From Niallia sp. NCCP-28 (GTDB taxonomy: Bacteria; Bacillota; Bacilli; Bacillales; Cytobacillaceae): a DNA stretch of 64,000 bases. The notes beneath the pieces are model-generated. The model was not told the DNA's origin, searched no databases, and saw only the letters and a list, made by a program, of their open reading frames with translations. The position numbers and the translations under genes were made by a program. The stretch is taken from NCBI RefSeq assembly GCF_023168165.1, contig NZ_BQYJ01000001.1, forward strand, positions 1 through 64,000, read 5' to 3'. The first letter of the stretch is position 1, and each line of letters begins with the position of its first letter. Positions 16,863 through 25,790 of the stretch are shown here, in pieces.

Positions 16863-18284
16863 TTATTTAAAAATCTCAGCTGGAATGTCTTCTTGTTTCT
16901 TGGCTTCTTTATAATTGCGGAAATAATGCTCTAGTTCTTCTAATGAACGCCCTTTTGTTTCCGGCATGTATTTGTAGATAAAGAAAATTCCCCAAATGCC
17001 TAGAGCAACAAAGATAAAAAATGTAGCGGATAGACCAATTGCACTTAACAGGGATGGGAATGTCAATCCAATAATCGAGTTGGTCATCCATAGAAAAAAT
17101 ACACTTAACCCCATTCCTAGTCCTCTTAATTTAGATGGGAAAATTTCAGCAAGCACCAGCCATGTCACAGTACCAATACAAGACTGCATAAACGCTAAAA
17201 AGATAACCGTCAATCCTAGAACCACAAACGGCAGCGCTTTCGTTCCATCAAGCGTAAAGGAAAAAATTGCAATAAGCAAAAGAGATGTAGTCGTTCCTGT
17301 TAATCCTGTTAACAGCATCGGACGGCGTCCAACTTTGCCAAGAAGCCAGATCCCAAAAATAACCGCTATAACAGAAATGGCCCCATTAGCAATATTGCCG
17401 ATTAAAGCAACCTCTGTTTCAAAACCAGCGTCTTTTAATATTTCTGTCCCATAATACATGATGGAGTTGATGCCTGTAATTTGCTGGACAACAGCAATTC
17501 CAATTCCGATAAACAATATGCGGCGAACCCATGGCACGGATAAATCTTTAAATGTTGCTTTTCTAATTGAAGACTCTTTTTCAATTGCCTCTTCAATTTC
17601 CTTCAGCTCTTTTGCCGCTTGTTTTTTATCTCTAATTTTTTCTAAAACTGCCAATGCCTCTGCTTTTTTCCCTTTTGCGACTAGAAAACGCGGGCTTTCA
17701 GGCACTTTGAGCATTCCAAAGAACAGGAATATTGCTGGAAGTGCTGCAATAACTAGCATATATCGCCACACATGAGAACTGTCTGTCATCATATTGCCGA
17801 TAATAGCATTAAATAGAAAAGCTAATAATTGACCTGTTACAATCATTAATTCGTTTTGTGTAACGATACGGCCCCGTCTTTCCACTGGAGACATTTCTGC
17901 CAAAAAAGTTGGCACAGTAACAGAAGCTCCGCCTACAGCAAGACCTAAAAGAAAACGAAAGATAACCATAATCGTCATATTTGGAGCAAACGTACAGCCA
18001 AGCGCTGCAATAAAAAATACTACAGCAAGATTAAGAATATTTTTACGGCGGCCAATTTGATCTGATAGCCTGCCGCCAAACAGCGCTCCAAGTGCCGCTC
18101 CAAAAAGCAGGGAACTTGCAACTAGACCTTGTGTAAAGGCATTAAGATTTAATTGATCTGGTTCTGACATATATGGAAGTGCACCATTGATAACACCTGT
18201 GTCATAACCAAACAGAAGCCCTCCAAAGGTAGAAACTAAAATAATCATCAATAAAAACGACTTTTGATTCTTCTGTTCATTCAT
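16863..18284 (-). CDS. iolT: Sugar/inositol:H+ symporter, IolT-like
   Basis: A 473-residue major facilitator of the sugar porter family with 12 predicted helices. It closely resembles B. subtilis IolT along its whole length: the N-terminal S-T-F-G-G-L-L-F-G-Y-D-T-G-V-I-N-G-A-L-P-Y-M, the loop G-R-x-S-D-x-I-G-R-R-K, P-E-S-P-R-F-L, Q-Q-I-T-G-I-N-S-I-M-Y-Y-G and the final P-E-T-K-G-R-S-L-E-E-L-E. IolT imports myo-inositol and some other cyclitols or sugars. It lies downstream of a dehydrogenase and a TIM-barrel isomerase on the same strand, consistent with cyclitol or sugar catabolism. A hairpin at 18360-18418 separates it from the dehydrogenase, so it may be only partly co-transcribed. Confidence 0.85.
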   Translation of the reverse strand: MNEQKNQKSFLLMIILVSTFGGLLFGYDTGVINGALPYMSEPDQLNLNAFTQGLVASSLLFGAALGALFGGRLSDQIGRRKNILNLAVVFFIAALGCTFAPNMTIMVIFRFLLGLAVGGASVTVPTFLAEMSPVERRGRIVTQNELMIVTGQLLAFLFNAIIGNMMTDSSHVWRYMLVIAALPAIFLFFGMLKVPESPRFLVAKGKKAEALAVLEKIRDKKQAAKELKEIEEAIEKESSIRKATFKDLSVPWVRRILFIGIGIAVVQQITGINSIMYYGTEILKDAGFETEVALIGNIANGAISVIAVIFGIWLLGKVGRRPMLLTGLTGTTTSLLLIAIFSFTLDGTKALPFVVLGLTVIFLAFMQSCIGTVTWLVLAEIFPSKLRGLGMGLSVFFLWMTNSIIGLTFPSLLSAIGLSATFFIFVALGIWGIFFIYKYMPETKGRSLEELEHYFRNYKEAKKQEDIPAEIFK

Positions 18285-18359
18285 AAAAATATTCCCCCAT
18301 TTTAAGCCCTATTTTTTTATCCCCACTTTGCATAACCATCCTGCTTCTTTATAAATAAA

Positions 18360-18418
18360 GAATACGGCTCCTGCTCTTATCGGATGATAATCATTCAAGT
18401 AATTGCTGAACCGCATTC
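18360..18418 (-). terminator. Weak hairpin between dehydrogenase and transporter
   Basis: GAATGCGGTTC and GAGCCGTATTC pair with one G-U and one A-C mismatch, followed on the minus strand by TTTATTT. It could act as a partial terminator that lowers transporter expression relative to the dehydrogenase. Confidence 0.4.
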
Positions 18419-18440
18419 TGTCGTTATTCAAAAGTACTAT

Positions 18441-19616
18441 TTATTCGAAATTCACCCAAACTGCTCCATTTTCTGCAGAGCGTACACAGTTTTCAATCCA
18501 GCGAACTCCTTCAAGTCCTGCATCAATATCAGGATAGACAAGATTTTTTAATGTTTCCTCATCGCCGCGGTTTTTCGCATCAATGGCAACAGCAAATTTC
18601 AAATAAATATTGGCCCAAGAATCAGACAAACCTTCTACATGGAGCGCACCCAGCCGTTCATCGGCATTGCAGCTCTCATCTAAATACGGCATCGCACGAA
18701 TTAATGTCTGAATTGGCTCGCCTTGCACTTCATATGTTAACTCCCCTGGTTTAGAATCCCACCATTCTAAGCTGGCTTTTGAGCCGACTATCCGGATACG
18801 ATGCCCATCCATACAGCCAGCATTAATGGAAGATGTCCACATGGTGCCAACTGCACCGTTTTCATAATGCATAAGAACATGTGCATTATCTTCTAAAGGA
18901 GCTCTGTTTTTTATGAAGCTTTGACGGTCGCATAATAATTCTTTAATTTTCATATTTGGCATAATCAATTGAGACATATAATAGGTATGTGTCGACAAAT
19001 CTCCCAATACAAAACTTGGACCGGCTATCTTAGGATCCACCCGCCATTTTTGTGCATCACTAGGTTTTTCTTCTTCTAGTGCGTTAAAACCATGCGTATA
19101 CTGCAAATCTACGACACGAATATCACCAATTTTGCCTTGTTCAATCATCGCGCGCATTTGCAGAAGCATTTGGTTGCCAGAAAAGCCATATGTAACGCCG
19201 ACGATTTTCCCTTTTTCTTCGGCAAGCGCTTTGATTTCTTTTACTTCATCTGTTGTAAAAAATAAAGGTTTTTCACAAATAACATGCAATCCTGCTTCTA
19301 ATGCTGCTTTGCAGATGTCATAGTGAGTGCCATTCGGCGTCGCAATCGAAACAACTTCAATGCCATCCTCCCGTGCTGCTTCTTCTTTAAACATTGTTTT
19401 ATAGTCATCATAGCAACGGTTCTCATTGACACCTATATTCACTCCAAAATCTCTTCCCCTTTCTGGATCGATATCAAAGGCTCCTGCAACTAGCTGGAAG
19501 GCTGTATTATCTCTTAAAGCCCCAGTGCGATGTTTATAGCCGACTTGACCAAGTCTTCCTCCCCCTACCATTGCCCAGCGAAGTGGTCTTGCAATTTTTT
19601 TCTCTCCATTTAACAT
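18441..19616 (-). CDS. Gfo/Idh/MocA-family NAD(P)-dependent dehydrogenase
   Basis: A 391-residue oxidoreductase. The Rossmann motif is W-A-M-V-G-G-G-R-L-G-Q-V-G near residue 14, and E-K-P-L-F-F holds the family's catalytic-site lysine. The start used is the ATG at 19616, which has GGGAGG at a normal distance; the longer frame to 19634 would begin inside that site. Relatives oxidise inositols, sugars or their acids at a ring hydroxyl. Together with the IolT-like transporter and the TIM-barrel isomerase it suggests a route for a cyclitol or 3-keto sugar. The exact substrate cannot be read. Confidence 0.8.
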   Translation of the reverse strand: MLNGEKKIARPLRWAMVGGGRLGQVGYKHRTGALRDNTAFQLVAGAFDIDPERGRDFGVNIGVNENRCYDDYKTMFKEEAAREDGIEVVSIATPNGTHYDICKAALEAGLHVICEKPLFFTTDEVKEIKALAEEKGKIVGVTYGFSGNQMLLQMRAMIEQGKIGDIRVVDLQYTHGFNALEEEKPSDAQKWRVDPKIAGPSFVLGDLSTHTYYMSQLIMPNMKIKELLCDRQSFIKNRAPLEDNAHVLMHYENGAVGTMWTSSINAGCMDGHRIRIVGSKASLEWWDSKPGELTYEVQGEPIQTLIRAMPYLDESCNADERLGALHVEGLSDSWANIYLKFAVAIDAKNRGDEETLKNLVYPDIDAGLEGVRWIENCVRSAENGAVWVNFE

Positions 19617-19692
19617 GATTGATTCCTCCCGCACAATTAGAAATATAAAAATATTTTCCTTTATTAAAACAATAATATTGATCCCATTAATT

Positions 19693-19706
19693 CGTAAGCG
19701 CTTTTA
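19693..19706 (-). promoter_or_regulatory. cre-like site before the dehydrogenase
   Basis: On the minus strand TAAAAGCGCTTACG matches 12 of 14 cre positions. It is about 80 nt upstream of the dehydrogenase start, in the gap after the isomerase gene. Confidence 0.5.
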
Positions 19707-19776
19707 TTTTTAAATTTGAATGTTCCTTCTTAATCCAAGCACAACCACTAGCTTAAGATTAGATTTATTGACTATA

Positions 19777-20718
19777 TTAATAGCTAAGTGTTTGTCTTAA
19801 AGCATCTATGGATGTTTTAACTCCTGCCTCAACAGACATTGTAAGATCTTCCATTTCAAGAGAAACTTCCTCATCATATCCCATCATTTTTACGACCGAG
19901 AAAAATTCTTTCCACCACTGCAGATCTTGTCCACAGCCTACTGCAACATAGTTCCAAGCTCTATTTGCAACATCCGTCACTTCTTTTGTTTCCAGCACTC
20001 CATTTATGCCCGATAAATGCCTCTCTAAGCGAACATCTTTGCCATGAACATGGTGGATTGCCTTCCCCAGCTCTCTCGCTGCAAGAATTGGATCTGCTCC
20101 CATCCAGATCAAATGGCTTGGATCAAGATTTAAGCCAACGATAGGCCCAACTGCATTTCGCAATTTAAATAATGTTTCAGGATTATAGACTAATTGAGAA
20201 CTGAAATTTTCAAGGGCAATTTTTTCAACCCCGCAATTTTTTGCTTTTTCCACTAATTGTTTCCAATAGGGAATCGCTACTTCATTCCATTGATAGTCTA
20301 AAATATCTTTTAGTACAGGGGGCCAACTCACTGTATAAGTAATCCAGTTCGGAGTTTTATCTTCAGGGCTTCCTGCAGGCAATCCACTCATCATAATAAC
20401 TTTTTTTACTCCTAATAAATTTGCCAATTCAAATGTTTTATCTGTTATTTTCCGATGTTCCTCTCCAAGACTTCCTGGATCCAATGGATTTCCAGAACAA
20501 TTTAATGCACATAATTTAATATTGCGCTTCTCCAGCTGATGCAGAAACTCACTTCTTCTGTCAGCGCTTTCTAAAAGTTCATCAATTCTTAAGTGAGGGG
20601 CTGGCGACCATCCTCCAGTGGTCATTTCAATCGTATCAATCCCCAATTCTGAAATAACATCCAGCATTTCTTCAAATGGCAAGTGTCCTAAACTATCTGT
20701 TACATAAGATAATTTCAT
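19777..20718 (-). CDS. Sugar phosphate isomerase/epimerase-type TIM-barrel protein
   Basis: A 313-residue xylose-isomerase-like TIM barrel (AP endonuclease 2 superfamily), the family of IolE/IolH and many sugar epimerases. Metal-site residues are visible: E-N-F-S-S in the middle, N-L-D-P-S-H, H-V-H-G-K-D with its two histidines, and the late S-L-E-M-E-D. It starts the gene set that continues with the dehydrogenase and transporter. A near-perfect cre site lies about 195 nt upstream. I infer an isomerase, epimerase or keto-sugar lyase acting with the dehydrogenase. The name iolE is not justified. Confidence 0.78.
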   Translation of the reverse strand: MKLSYVTDSLGHLPFEEMLDVISELGIDTIEMTTGGWSPAPHLRIDELLESADRRSEFLHQLEKRNIKLCALNCSGNPLDPGSLGEEHRKITDKTFELANLLGVKKVIMMSGLPAGSPEDKTPNWITYTVSWPPVLKDILDYQWNEVAIPYWKQLVEKAKNCGVEKIALENFSSQLVYNPETLFKLRNAVGPIVGLNLDPSHLIWMGADPILAARELGKAIHHVHGKDVRLERHLSGINGVLETKEVTDVANRAWNYVAVGCGQDLQWWKEFFSVVKMMGYDEEVSLEMEDLTMSVEAGVKTSIDALRQTLSY

Positions 20719-20912
20719 GTTTTTTTAATCCTCCTAAAATATTGATGTAAAAATGATTTCTTAAGACTTATAATTACAGGACAAAAAATTCCAAACAAGT
20801 GCTTAGCACCTTTGTTTCCCACTATAAAGAAATAAAACTACTTAACAAAAAGTTATTCACAATTTCATCCTTTGTTAACTAATAAATCTTAATTTTTGAG
20901 TAACATATTATT

Positions 20913-20926
20913 TGTAAGCGTTTTAA
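20913..20926 (-). promoter_or_regulatory. Strong cre-like site
   Basis: TTAAAACGCTTACA on the minus strand matches 13 of 14 positions of the cre consensus. It lies upstream of the isomerase gene, so the isomerase/dehydrogenase/transporter set is probably under CcpA glucose repression. Confidence 0.6.
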
Positions 20927-21049
20927 AATATAAGCAAGTGATTAACTTATATTCATATTATAAAGTTACAAAACTTAATCGTCTTTGTATATGGAAGACC
21001 AATTCTTGTCTTTTAAGGACATTTTCTACCCATTATTTCTTTTTTCATC

Positions 21050-21103
21050 AAGTGAAACTTCAATCAATGAGGGTTTTAATGCTTGGTTAATGCCGGATAA
21101 AAA
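21050..21103 (+). repeat. Dispersed intergenic repeat, short form, copy C
   Basis: Begins AAGTGAAACTTCAATCAAT, continues GAGGGTTTTAATGCTTGG and ends TTAATGCCGGATAAAA. Same architecture as copies B and F. It directly precedes the terminator of the AraC gene. Confidence 0.65.
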
Positions 21104-21131
21104 AATCCTCTGCTAAACAGTAAGCAGAGGA
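21099..21131 (-). terminator. Terminator of the AraC gene
   Basis: CCTCTGCT pairs with AGCAGAGG and is followed on the minus strand by ATTTTTTT, seven nt past the AraC stop. Confidence 0.8.
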
Positions 21132-21137
21132 AAATCA

Positions 21138-22040
21138 CTAATCTTTATAAGTAATCGTTTTCAATTTTGTGTAAAGTGTACGGAAACGTCCTGGAGAGCA
21201 ATTCATGACAGAATGAAAAACACGGGTAAAGTAATGAATATTGGAAAAACCAGTTTCTTCCGCAATATCTTTTATCAATAAATCCGTTGTTTTAAGCAGT
21301 ATGGCAGCCTGTTGAATTCTTTCATTCTGCACATATTCTGTATAGCTGATTCCTAATTCTGACGTAAATAGTCTCGATAAATGCCGACTTGATATATGCA
21401 AATGTCCTGCTGTTTCTGTAAGTTTTAAAGAAGTGGCAAGATTATCTTTGATAAATAATTTTGCTTGATTCAAAATTATAGATGATTTTTTATGTATAGA
21501 CTTGTCATTCTGATACTCTGTTTTCGGAATAAATGCTTCTATTATTGAAAAAATAAGCGAACTGGCAAGATTGTCGAGAATCCCCTTAAAAAATATATGC
21601 TCTGCTTTTGCAGCTTGCAGCAGCAGGGATTTCCAAATCATTGGAATTGCTTCCTCTTTATGCTTATCAATAATAAATTCAGAACATTTCGCCACCTCTT
21701 TCATTTTATGAATCCACTCTTCACTAGAATCTGACTCTATTAAGTCAAATCCGACATATAAGAGGACAAGTCCTTTTTCACTTTGAATTTGATGGGTTAT
21801 ATCTGGTCTTGATAAAAACATTGTATTCTTTTGTATTGGATAAGCACAATCTCCTTCTACATATATTCCATCCCCTTCCAGTACATAACAGATTTCAAAA
21901 AAAGAATGTTTATGCGAAAGAGTGTTGTAATGTTTAAGAATAGCTCCCCAATAATTCACATAAAAAGCGGCACCATTATTTTCAATGCGATGCACATATT
22001 CATTTAAAGCGATTTTTCCAGCTATAAATTTATTAAACAA
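21138..22040 (-). CDS. AraC-family transcriptional regulator
   Basis: A 300-residue regulator with an N-terminal cupin-type ligand domain (L-S-H-K-H-S-F-F-E-I-C-Y-V-L-E, then F-L-S-R-P-D-I-T-H-Q-I) and a C-terminal pair of helix-turn-helix motifs at about residues 205-290 (L-T-E-T-A-G-H-L-H-I-S-S-R-H-L-S-R-L-F, then I-A-E-E-T-G-F-S-N-I-H-Y-F-T-R-V-F). The start follows GGGGTGGG. It is adjacent to, and in the same direction as, the isomerase/dehydrogenase/transporter set, so it is the likely local activator. It has its own terminator. Confidence 0.78.
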   Translation of the reverse strand: MFNKFIAGKIALNEYVHRIENNGAAFYVNYWGAILKHYNTLSHKHSFFEICYVLEGDGIYVEGDCAYPIQKNTMFLSRPDITHQIQSEKGLVLLYVGFDLIESDSSEEWIHKMKEVAKCSEFIIDKHKEEAIPMIWKSLLLQAAKAEHIFFKGILDNLASSLIFSIIEAFIPKTEYQNDKSIHKKSSIILNQAKLFIKDNLATSLKLTETAGHLHISSRHLSRLFTSELGISYTEYVQNERIQQAAILLKTTDLLIKDIAEETGFSNIHYFTRVFHSVMNCSPGRFRTLYTKLKTITYKD

Positions 22041-22320
22041 ATTCCCACCCCCTTTATTAACAATAAAAATATAATAGAATCAGTGAAATTTGTCTAGAAA
22101 ACAATTTTCTGCTTTAAATAGAAAAACTCTTTATTCAATGATAATTGAGCCCTCAAAGCATGACCAAATGCAGTTAATTTTTTCTCTAAAAATAGGGATA
22201 TTTCTCCTTAATAAAGAGATTGCGTCGAAACATCCCGAAATGTAACCGTTTACTTTGAGAGTTTATTCTTTTACAATAAAATGTAAATACAACGTAAAGT
22301 TTAAATTAAGAAGAAAGGCG

Positions 22321-22473
22321 ATGAAGCAGATGAACAAAAATCCATTGATTTGTTTTATAAAAGAAGATCATTTTGAAATAAATTTATACTTAACCTTTTT
22401 ATTTTCAAAATTTCATAAAGAATCCAAAGAAATTGCAAAAGAACAAACAACATCTTTAGATAGATCTTGTTAA
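22321..22473 (+). CDS. Possible small protein (50 residues)
   Basis: The ATG at 22321 follows GAAGAAAGG and opens a 50-codon frame encoding M-K-Q-M-N-K-N-P-L-I-C-F-I-K-E-D, a hydrophobic patch and a charged tail. A well-formed terminator follows at 22523. I do not recognise the family. The frame can be extended upstream to 22255, but that start lacks a ribosome binding site. The combination of ribosome binding site and terminator makes a real small gene plausible. Confidence 0.4.
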   Translation: MKQMNKNPLICFIKEDHFEINLYLTFLFSKFHKESKEIAKEQTTSLDRSC

Positions 22474-22522
22474 TCATCATGATAAATAAACATTCAACTG
22501 AACAGAGAAAACTTTTTTCCTT

Positions 22523-22560
22523 TAGGTGCAGAAAAAATCATATTTTTCTTTGCACCTATT
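22523..22560 (+). terminator. Terminator after the small frame
   Basis: TAGGTGCA and TGCACCTA form the base of a hairpin extended by GAAAAAA/TTTTTCTT, followed by TTTTATT. Confidence 0.75.
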
Positions 22561-22639
22561 TTATTCTATCAACTATTAATATATCAATATCATTTACTTA
22601 TTAAACGGGTTTTGCCTGCTGTATACTTCTTTATCAATC

Positions 22640-22970
22640 CATTTTAGTTCAGATTTTTTCTTTATTCGTGCTAAATACAAAGAGAATGACATGCATGCTC
22701 GCCGCTTTTCCTTTCCTTATTCTAAAACAATAGAAAATCCAACTAGAATTGCATCTGGTGTAATGGGGGCCTATTATGCAACATATATCAACAATGCTTT
22801 TGGAAAATATTCAAAGTTGAGAATCAAACAAAGCCAAGAAATGGATAAAGATGAACAAGTATTGGTTCAGATTACTAAAAAACAGATAATTTAGCGATAG
22901 AGATTACTGGCAATGCAGTATATGTAAAAGAATGGACTATTGCTTTGTACATGGTAAAAAAGAGGACTCT
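22640..22970 (+). pseudogene. PhzF-family isomerase remnant
   Basis: Residues F-I-R-A-K-Y-K-E-N-D-M-H-A-R-R-F-S, then I-E-N-P-T-R-I-A-S-G-V-M-G-A-Y-Y-A-T-Y-I, match the second-half signature of PhzF/YddE-type isomerases (E-D-P-x-T-G-S-A-x-G). After an in-frame stop near 22894, a further stretch A-I-E-I-T-G-N-A-V-Y-V-K-E-W-T-I continues the family's C-terminus. The first half with the catalytic Glu is absent. A terminator at 22956-23011 still follows. This is a truncated, broken gene. Confidence 0.6.
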
Positions 22971-23011
22971 CCAATAAGTCCAAATTTCCCAACTATTGAA
23001 TGCCTCTTTTT
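22956..23011. terminator. Terminator of the PhzF remnant
   Basis: AAAAAGAGG and CCTCTTTTT flank an internal inverted repeat (CAATAAGT with ACTATTG). Confidence 0.6.
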
Positions 23012-23114
23012 ATATTCAATCATGCTGATATATCAACATTATTGCTTTTGAATTTTAATGGATTTCCCCTTTTAGGGAAGCTTCGCTGCTATTATCATTT
23101 AGTAGATTTATTAT

Positions 23115-24117
23115 TTACTTGCTGTTTGCTGTTAAACTTTCTGAGACAAAATCAATTTGATTGTCTAATGCCATAATATCCTGAAAATAGATTGTTTGCA
23201 CATCATATATATACATTACCAGCTTTTACTGCAGGAAGATATTTCCATACTTTCAATGACATAATTTCCTTTTTTCTTGCTTCATCATTATTTGCACCCA
23301 CACTAGCGCCGCGAACACCTAAAAAGATATAATCTGCTTCTCCAAGGTATTCTGGCAATGTTTCTAATGAAATTTCAGCCCAGCCTGTTTTAAAGGCAGC
23401 TTCTTCTACTTTTGCAGGTGCATGCAATCCAAATTCATTATAAATAATTTCGCCGCCGCGACCATAATTTTTCCCAAATAAATAAACTTGCTTATCAGAA
23501 AGCTCTACTAAAGCCGCTTTTTCATTTTTATCAATTTTTTGGAACAGCTCATTTTTTTTCGTTTTAATTTTCTCATCAAATGCTGCCAGCGCCTTTTTTG
23601 CTTCCTCTTTTTTATTTAGAATTTCGCCAATTTTCGTCAATCTTTCTCGATAATTGTATTTGCCGAATGGAAGCAGCACAGTTGGAGCAACTTTAGACAG
23701 CTGTTCATAATATTCTTCATTATAGGTTAAGATGACATCTGGTTTTAAGCCTGCAACTTTTCCGATAGAGATGGAGGTTTTATCCCCAACTGACTCTACT
23801 CCTTTTAATTGGTCTTTATAATAAGGTGTTTCGAATATCCAATCTGAAGCGCCAACCGGTGTGATACCTAACGCCGGTACTTCACCAACATAATCTTGAT
23901 CTGCAACAACCACTCTGATTGGATTTGCCGGAAGTTCAATATCTCCTTTGTCGCTTTTATAAATGCGCGTTTTTGCTGACTCTTCCTTGCTTTCTTTACC
24001 AGAGGTTGATGCATTATCAGTTTTGCATGCACTTAATATCACCATCATGATAAATGTAAAATAAAACATTGTTATTCTATTAAATTTCATGTTAAAAGAT
24101 CCCCTTATTGTTATCAT
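23115..24117 (-). pseudogene. Iron-siderophore substrate-binding lipoprotein, frameshifted
   Basis: The open frame gives 304 residues with lipobox (L-S-A-C) and the FecB/FhuD-type fold (V-V-V-A-D-Q-D-Y-V-G-E, then G-L-K-P-D-V-I-L-T-Y). It stops at G-N-V-Y-I within an AT-repeat near 23203. In the shifted frame the C-terminus continues: Y-D-V-Q-T-I-Y-F-Q-D-I-M-A-L-D-N-Q-I-D-F-V-S and onward to a stop at 23115. So an indel in the short TA tract removes the last 30 or so residues. It lies beside a truncated permease of the same pathway, so the ferric-siderophore importer is probably dead. Confidence 0.7.
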
Positions 24118-24129
24118 ATTTTTAGTCTC

Positions 24130-24381
24130 TTATTTATCTGTTTTTGCCAATAAGTATAAAAAGTAGGGAGCACCCATAATAGCGACAATAATTCCTGCAG
24201 GTATTTCTGCTGGCTGCAAAATGGACCTTCCGATCGTATCTGCAAGAATTAATAAAAAGGCTCCAGCAAATGCTGCTGCTGACAAAAGAAAAACATGGTC
24301 CGCACCAATTAGACGCCGTGCCAAATGTGGTCCTATTAGTCCAATAAATCCTATTCCCCCACTGATTGTTAGTTGAACCAA
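24130..24381 (-). pseudogene. FecCD-family iron permease, C-terminal fragment
   Basis: Only the last 80 or so residues remain: S-G-G-I-G-F-I-G-L-I-G-P-H-L-A-R-R, then A-D-T-I-G-R and the final P-A-G-I-I-V-A-I-M-G-A-P-Y-F-L-Y-L-L. These are the conserved C-terminal signatures of ferric-siderophore ABC permeases (normally about 330 residues). The coding similarity breaks off at about 24380, where repeat copy D begins. The rest of the permease, the partner permease and the ATPase are absent. Confidence 0.75.
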
Positions 24382-24478
24382 TCAGGCTTTTACGGGCAAG
24401 TTTCTCTCTACCTAGATTTCTCGTTTTCTCTTATAATCCCTGAGGTGGGGGCCAAAAGCCCGCTAATGCGTGATAAAG
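24373..24478 (+). repeat. Dispersed intergenic repeat, long form, copy D
   Basis: CAATCAGGCTTTTACGGGCA, then AGTTTCT, CTCTTATAATCCCTGAGG and TGGGGGCC, ending CCCGCTAATGCGTGATAAAG. The end matches copy B (GTTAATGCGTGATAAA) and the middle matches copies A and E. It directly joins the broken end of the FecCD fragment. Confidence 0.65.
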
Positions 24479-24565
24479 CAGCCAGTAAAGTTTTTTTCTG
24501 TATTGCCAAAATTATCTGTTTTTACTATTGTGCAATTCCCTAAAACAATGTATATTATTCCTTAA

Positions 24566-24580
24566 TGAGAATGATAATCA
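24566..24580 (+). promoter_or_regulatory. Fur box
   Basis: TGAGAATGATAATCA matches the Bacillus 7-1-7 Fur motif TGATAATnATTATCA with one mismatch in each half. It lies 23 nt before the reductase start, so this gene is probably iron-repressed. Confidence 0.65.
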
Positions 24581-24602
24581 ATGTTATTTATTTTGAGGAG
24601 GA

Positions 24603-25658
24603 ATGGGATTGAAACAGAAAGAGTTATTTGACGTAACCATTATTGGCGGAGGGCCAGCAGGGCTTTATTCGGCATTTTATAGCGGACTAAGAGAAATGAA
24701 AACAAAACTAATCGAATTCCAGCCACATTTAGGCGGGAAAATTCATGTATATCCAGAGAAAATGATTTGGGATGTTGGCGGGATTACTCCTATTCCCGGG
24801 GAACAATTAATTAAGCAGCTTGTAGAACAAGGTTTAACCTTTGATCCAGAAGTTGTATTAAATGAAAAAATTGAAAAAATTACACAAACAGAAGAAGGCA
24901 TTTTTATACTTCATGCATCTTCTGGTTATAAACACTTTTCCAAAACAGTTATTGTTGCTGTTGGCGGCGGCATTTTAAATCCTCAGAAGCTTGAAATTGA
25001 AGGAGCAGAACGATTTGAAGTATCCAATCTTAATTATACAGTCAAATCTTTAAAACGCTTTAAAGATAAAACCGTTATTATTTCAGGCGGGGGCAATACA
25101 GCCATTGATTGGGCAAATGAATTAGAGCCAATTGCAAAAAAAGTGTATTTAACTTATCGCAAAGAAGCGCTTGCTGGTCATGAAGCACAAGTCACTCAAT
25201 TGATGGATAGTTCAGTCGAATGCTTTTTTACCACTTCCATCACAAAACTCATTGCCAAAAGCAATCATGAGGTCATTGAATATGTAGAATTGACTAATCA
25301 CGAAACAGGAGAACAAGCAGAACTTGCTATTGATGAAATTATTATTAATCATGGCTATGAACGAGAAAAAGCCTTGCTGCAAAACAGTGAATTAAATATT
25401 GATATTGCCAATAACTATTATATTGCGGGAACATCTACTAGCGAATCTTCGATACCAGGACTATATGCTGCCGGAGACATCCTCCATCATGATGGCAAGC
25501 TGCACTTAATTGCAGGAGCTTTTCAAGATGCAGCAAATGCTGTCAATGCAGCCAAACAATACATACAGCCAGATTCGAATAAGTTCGGCATGGTTTCTTC
25601 CCACAATGACCTCTTTAAAGGGCGCAATAAAGAAATTTTAAAACAAATGATGAATTAA
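24603..25658 (+). CDS. Ferredoxin/flavodoxin--NADP reductase type 2 (YumC/TrxR-like)
   Basis: A 351-residue flavoprotein of the thioredoxin-reductase-like FNR family. The FAD motif is I-I-G-G-G-P-A-G-L-Y-S (residues 13-23) and the NADPH motif is I-S-G-G-G-N-T-A-I-D-W. The late G-L-Y-A-A-G-D motif is typical. There is no C-x-x-C redox pair, which separates it from thioredoxin reductase. It transfers electrons from NADPH to ferredoxin or flavodoxin. A TTG at 24609 (spacing 7 from GGAGG) may be the true start, because the ATG at 24603 almost touches the ribosome binding site. A Fur box indicates iron control, perhaps to reduce ferric-siderophores. Confidence 0.82.
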   Translation: MGLKQKELFDVTIIGGGPAGLYSAFYSGLREMKTKLIEFQPHLGGKIHVYPEKMIWDVGGITPIPGEQLIKQLVEQGLTFDPEVVLNEKIEKITQTEEGIFILHASSGYKHFSKTVIVAVGGGILNPQKLEIEGAERFEVSNLNYTVKSLKRFKDKTVIISGGGNTAIDWANELEPIAKKVYLTYRKEALAGHEAQVTQLMDSSVECFFTTSITKLIAKSNHEVIEYVELTNHETGEQAELAIDEIIINHGYEREKALLQNSELNIDIANNYYIAGTSTSESSIPGLYAAGDILHHDGKLHLIAGAFQDAANAVNAAKQYIQPDSNKFGMVSSHNDLFKGRNKEILKQMMN

Positions 25659-25790
25659 AAGTGCCTGCATTTTTCTAAAAGGTTAAGCTATTTTGCAGGA
25701 ATTCATCTGAATAAATACTATTTAAGAGACCTTTTTTAGCAAGTTGGATTGATTTTGCGCTAAATACAATACTAGATCTGAAACAGAAAC

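Noticed and set aside
23195-23215. TA-repeat frame shift as phase variation of the siderophore-binding protein
   Set aside because: The tract is short and the adjoining permease is truncated, so plain decay is more likely than a switch.
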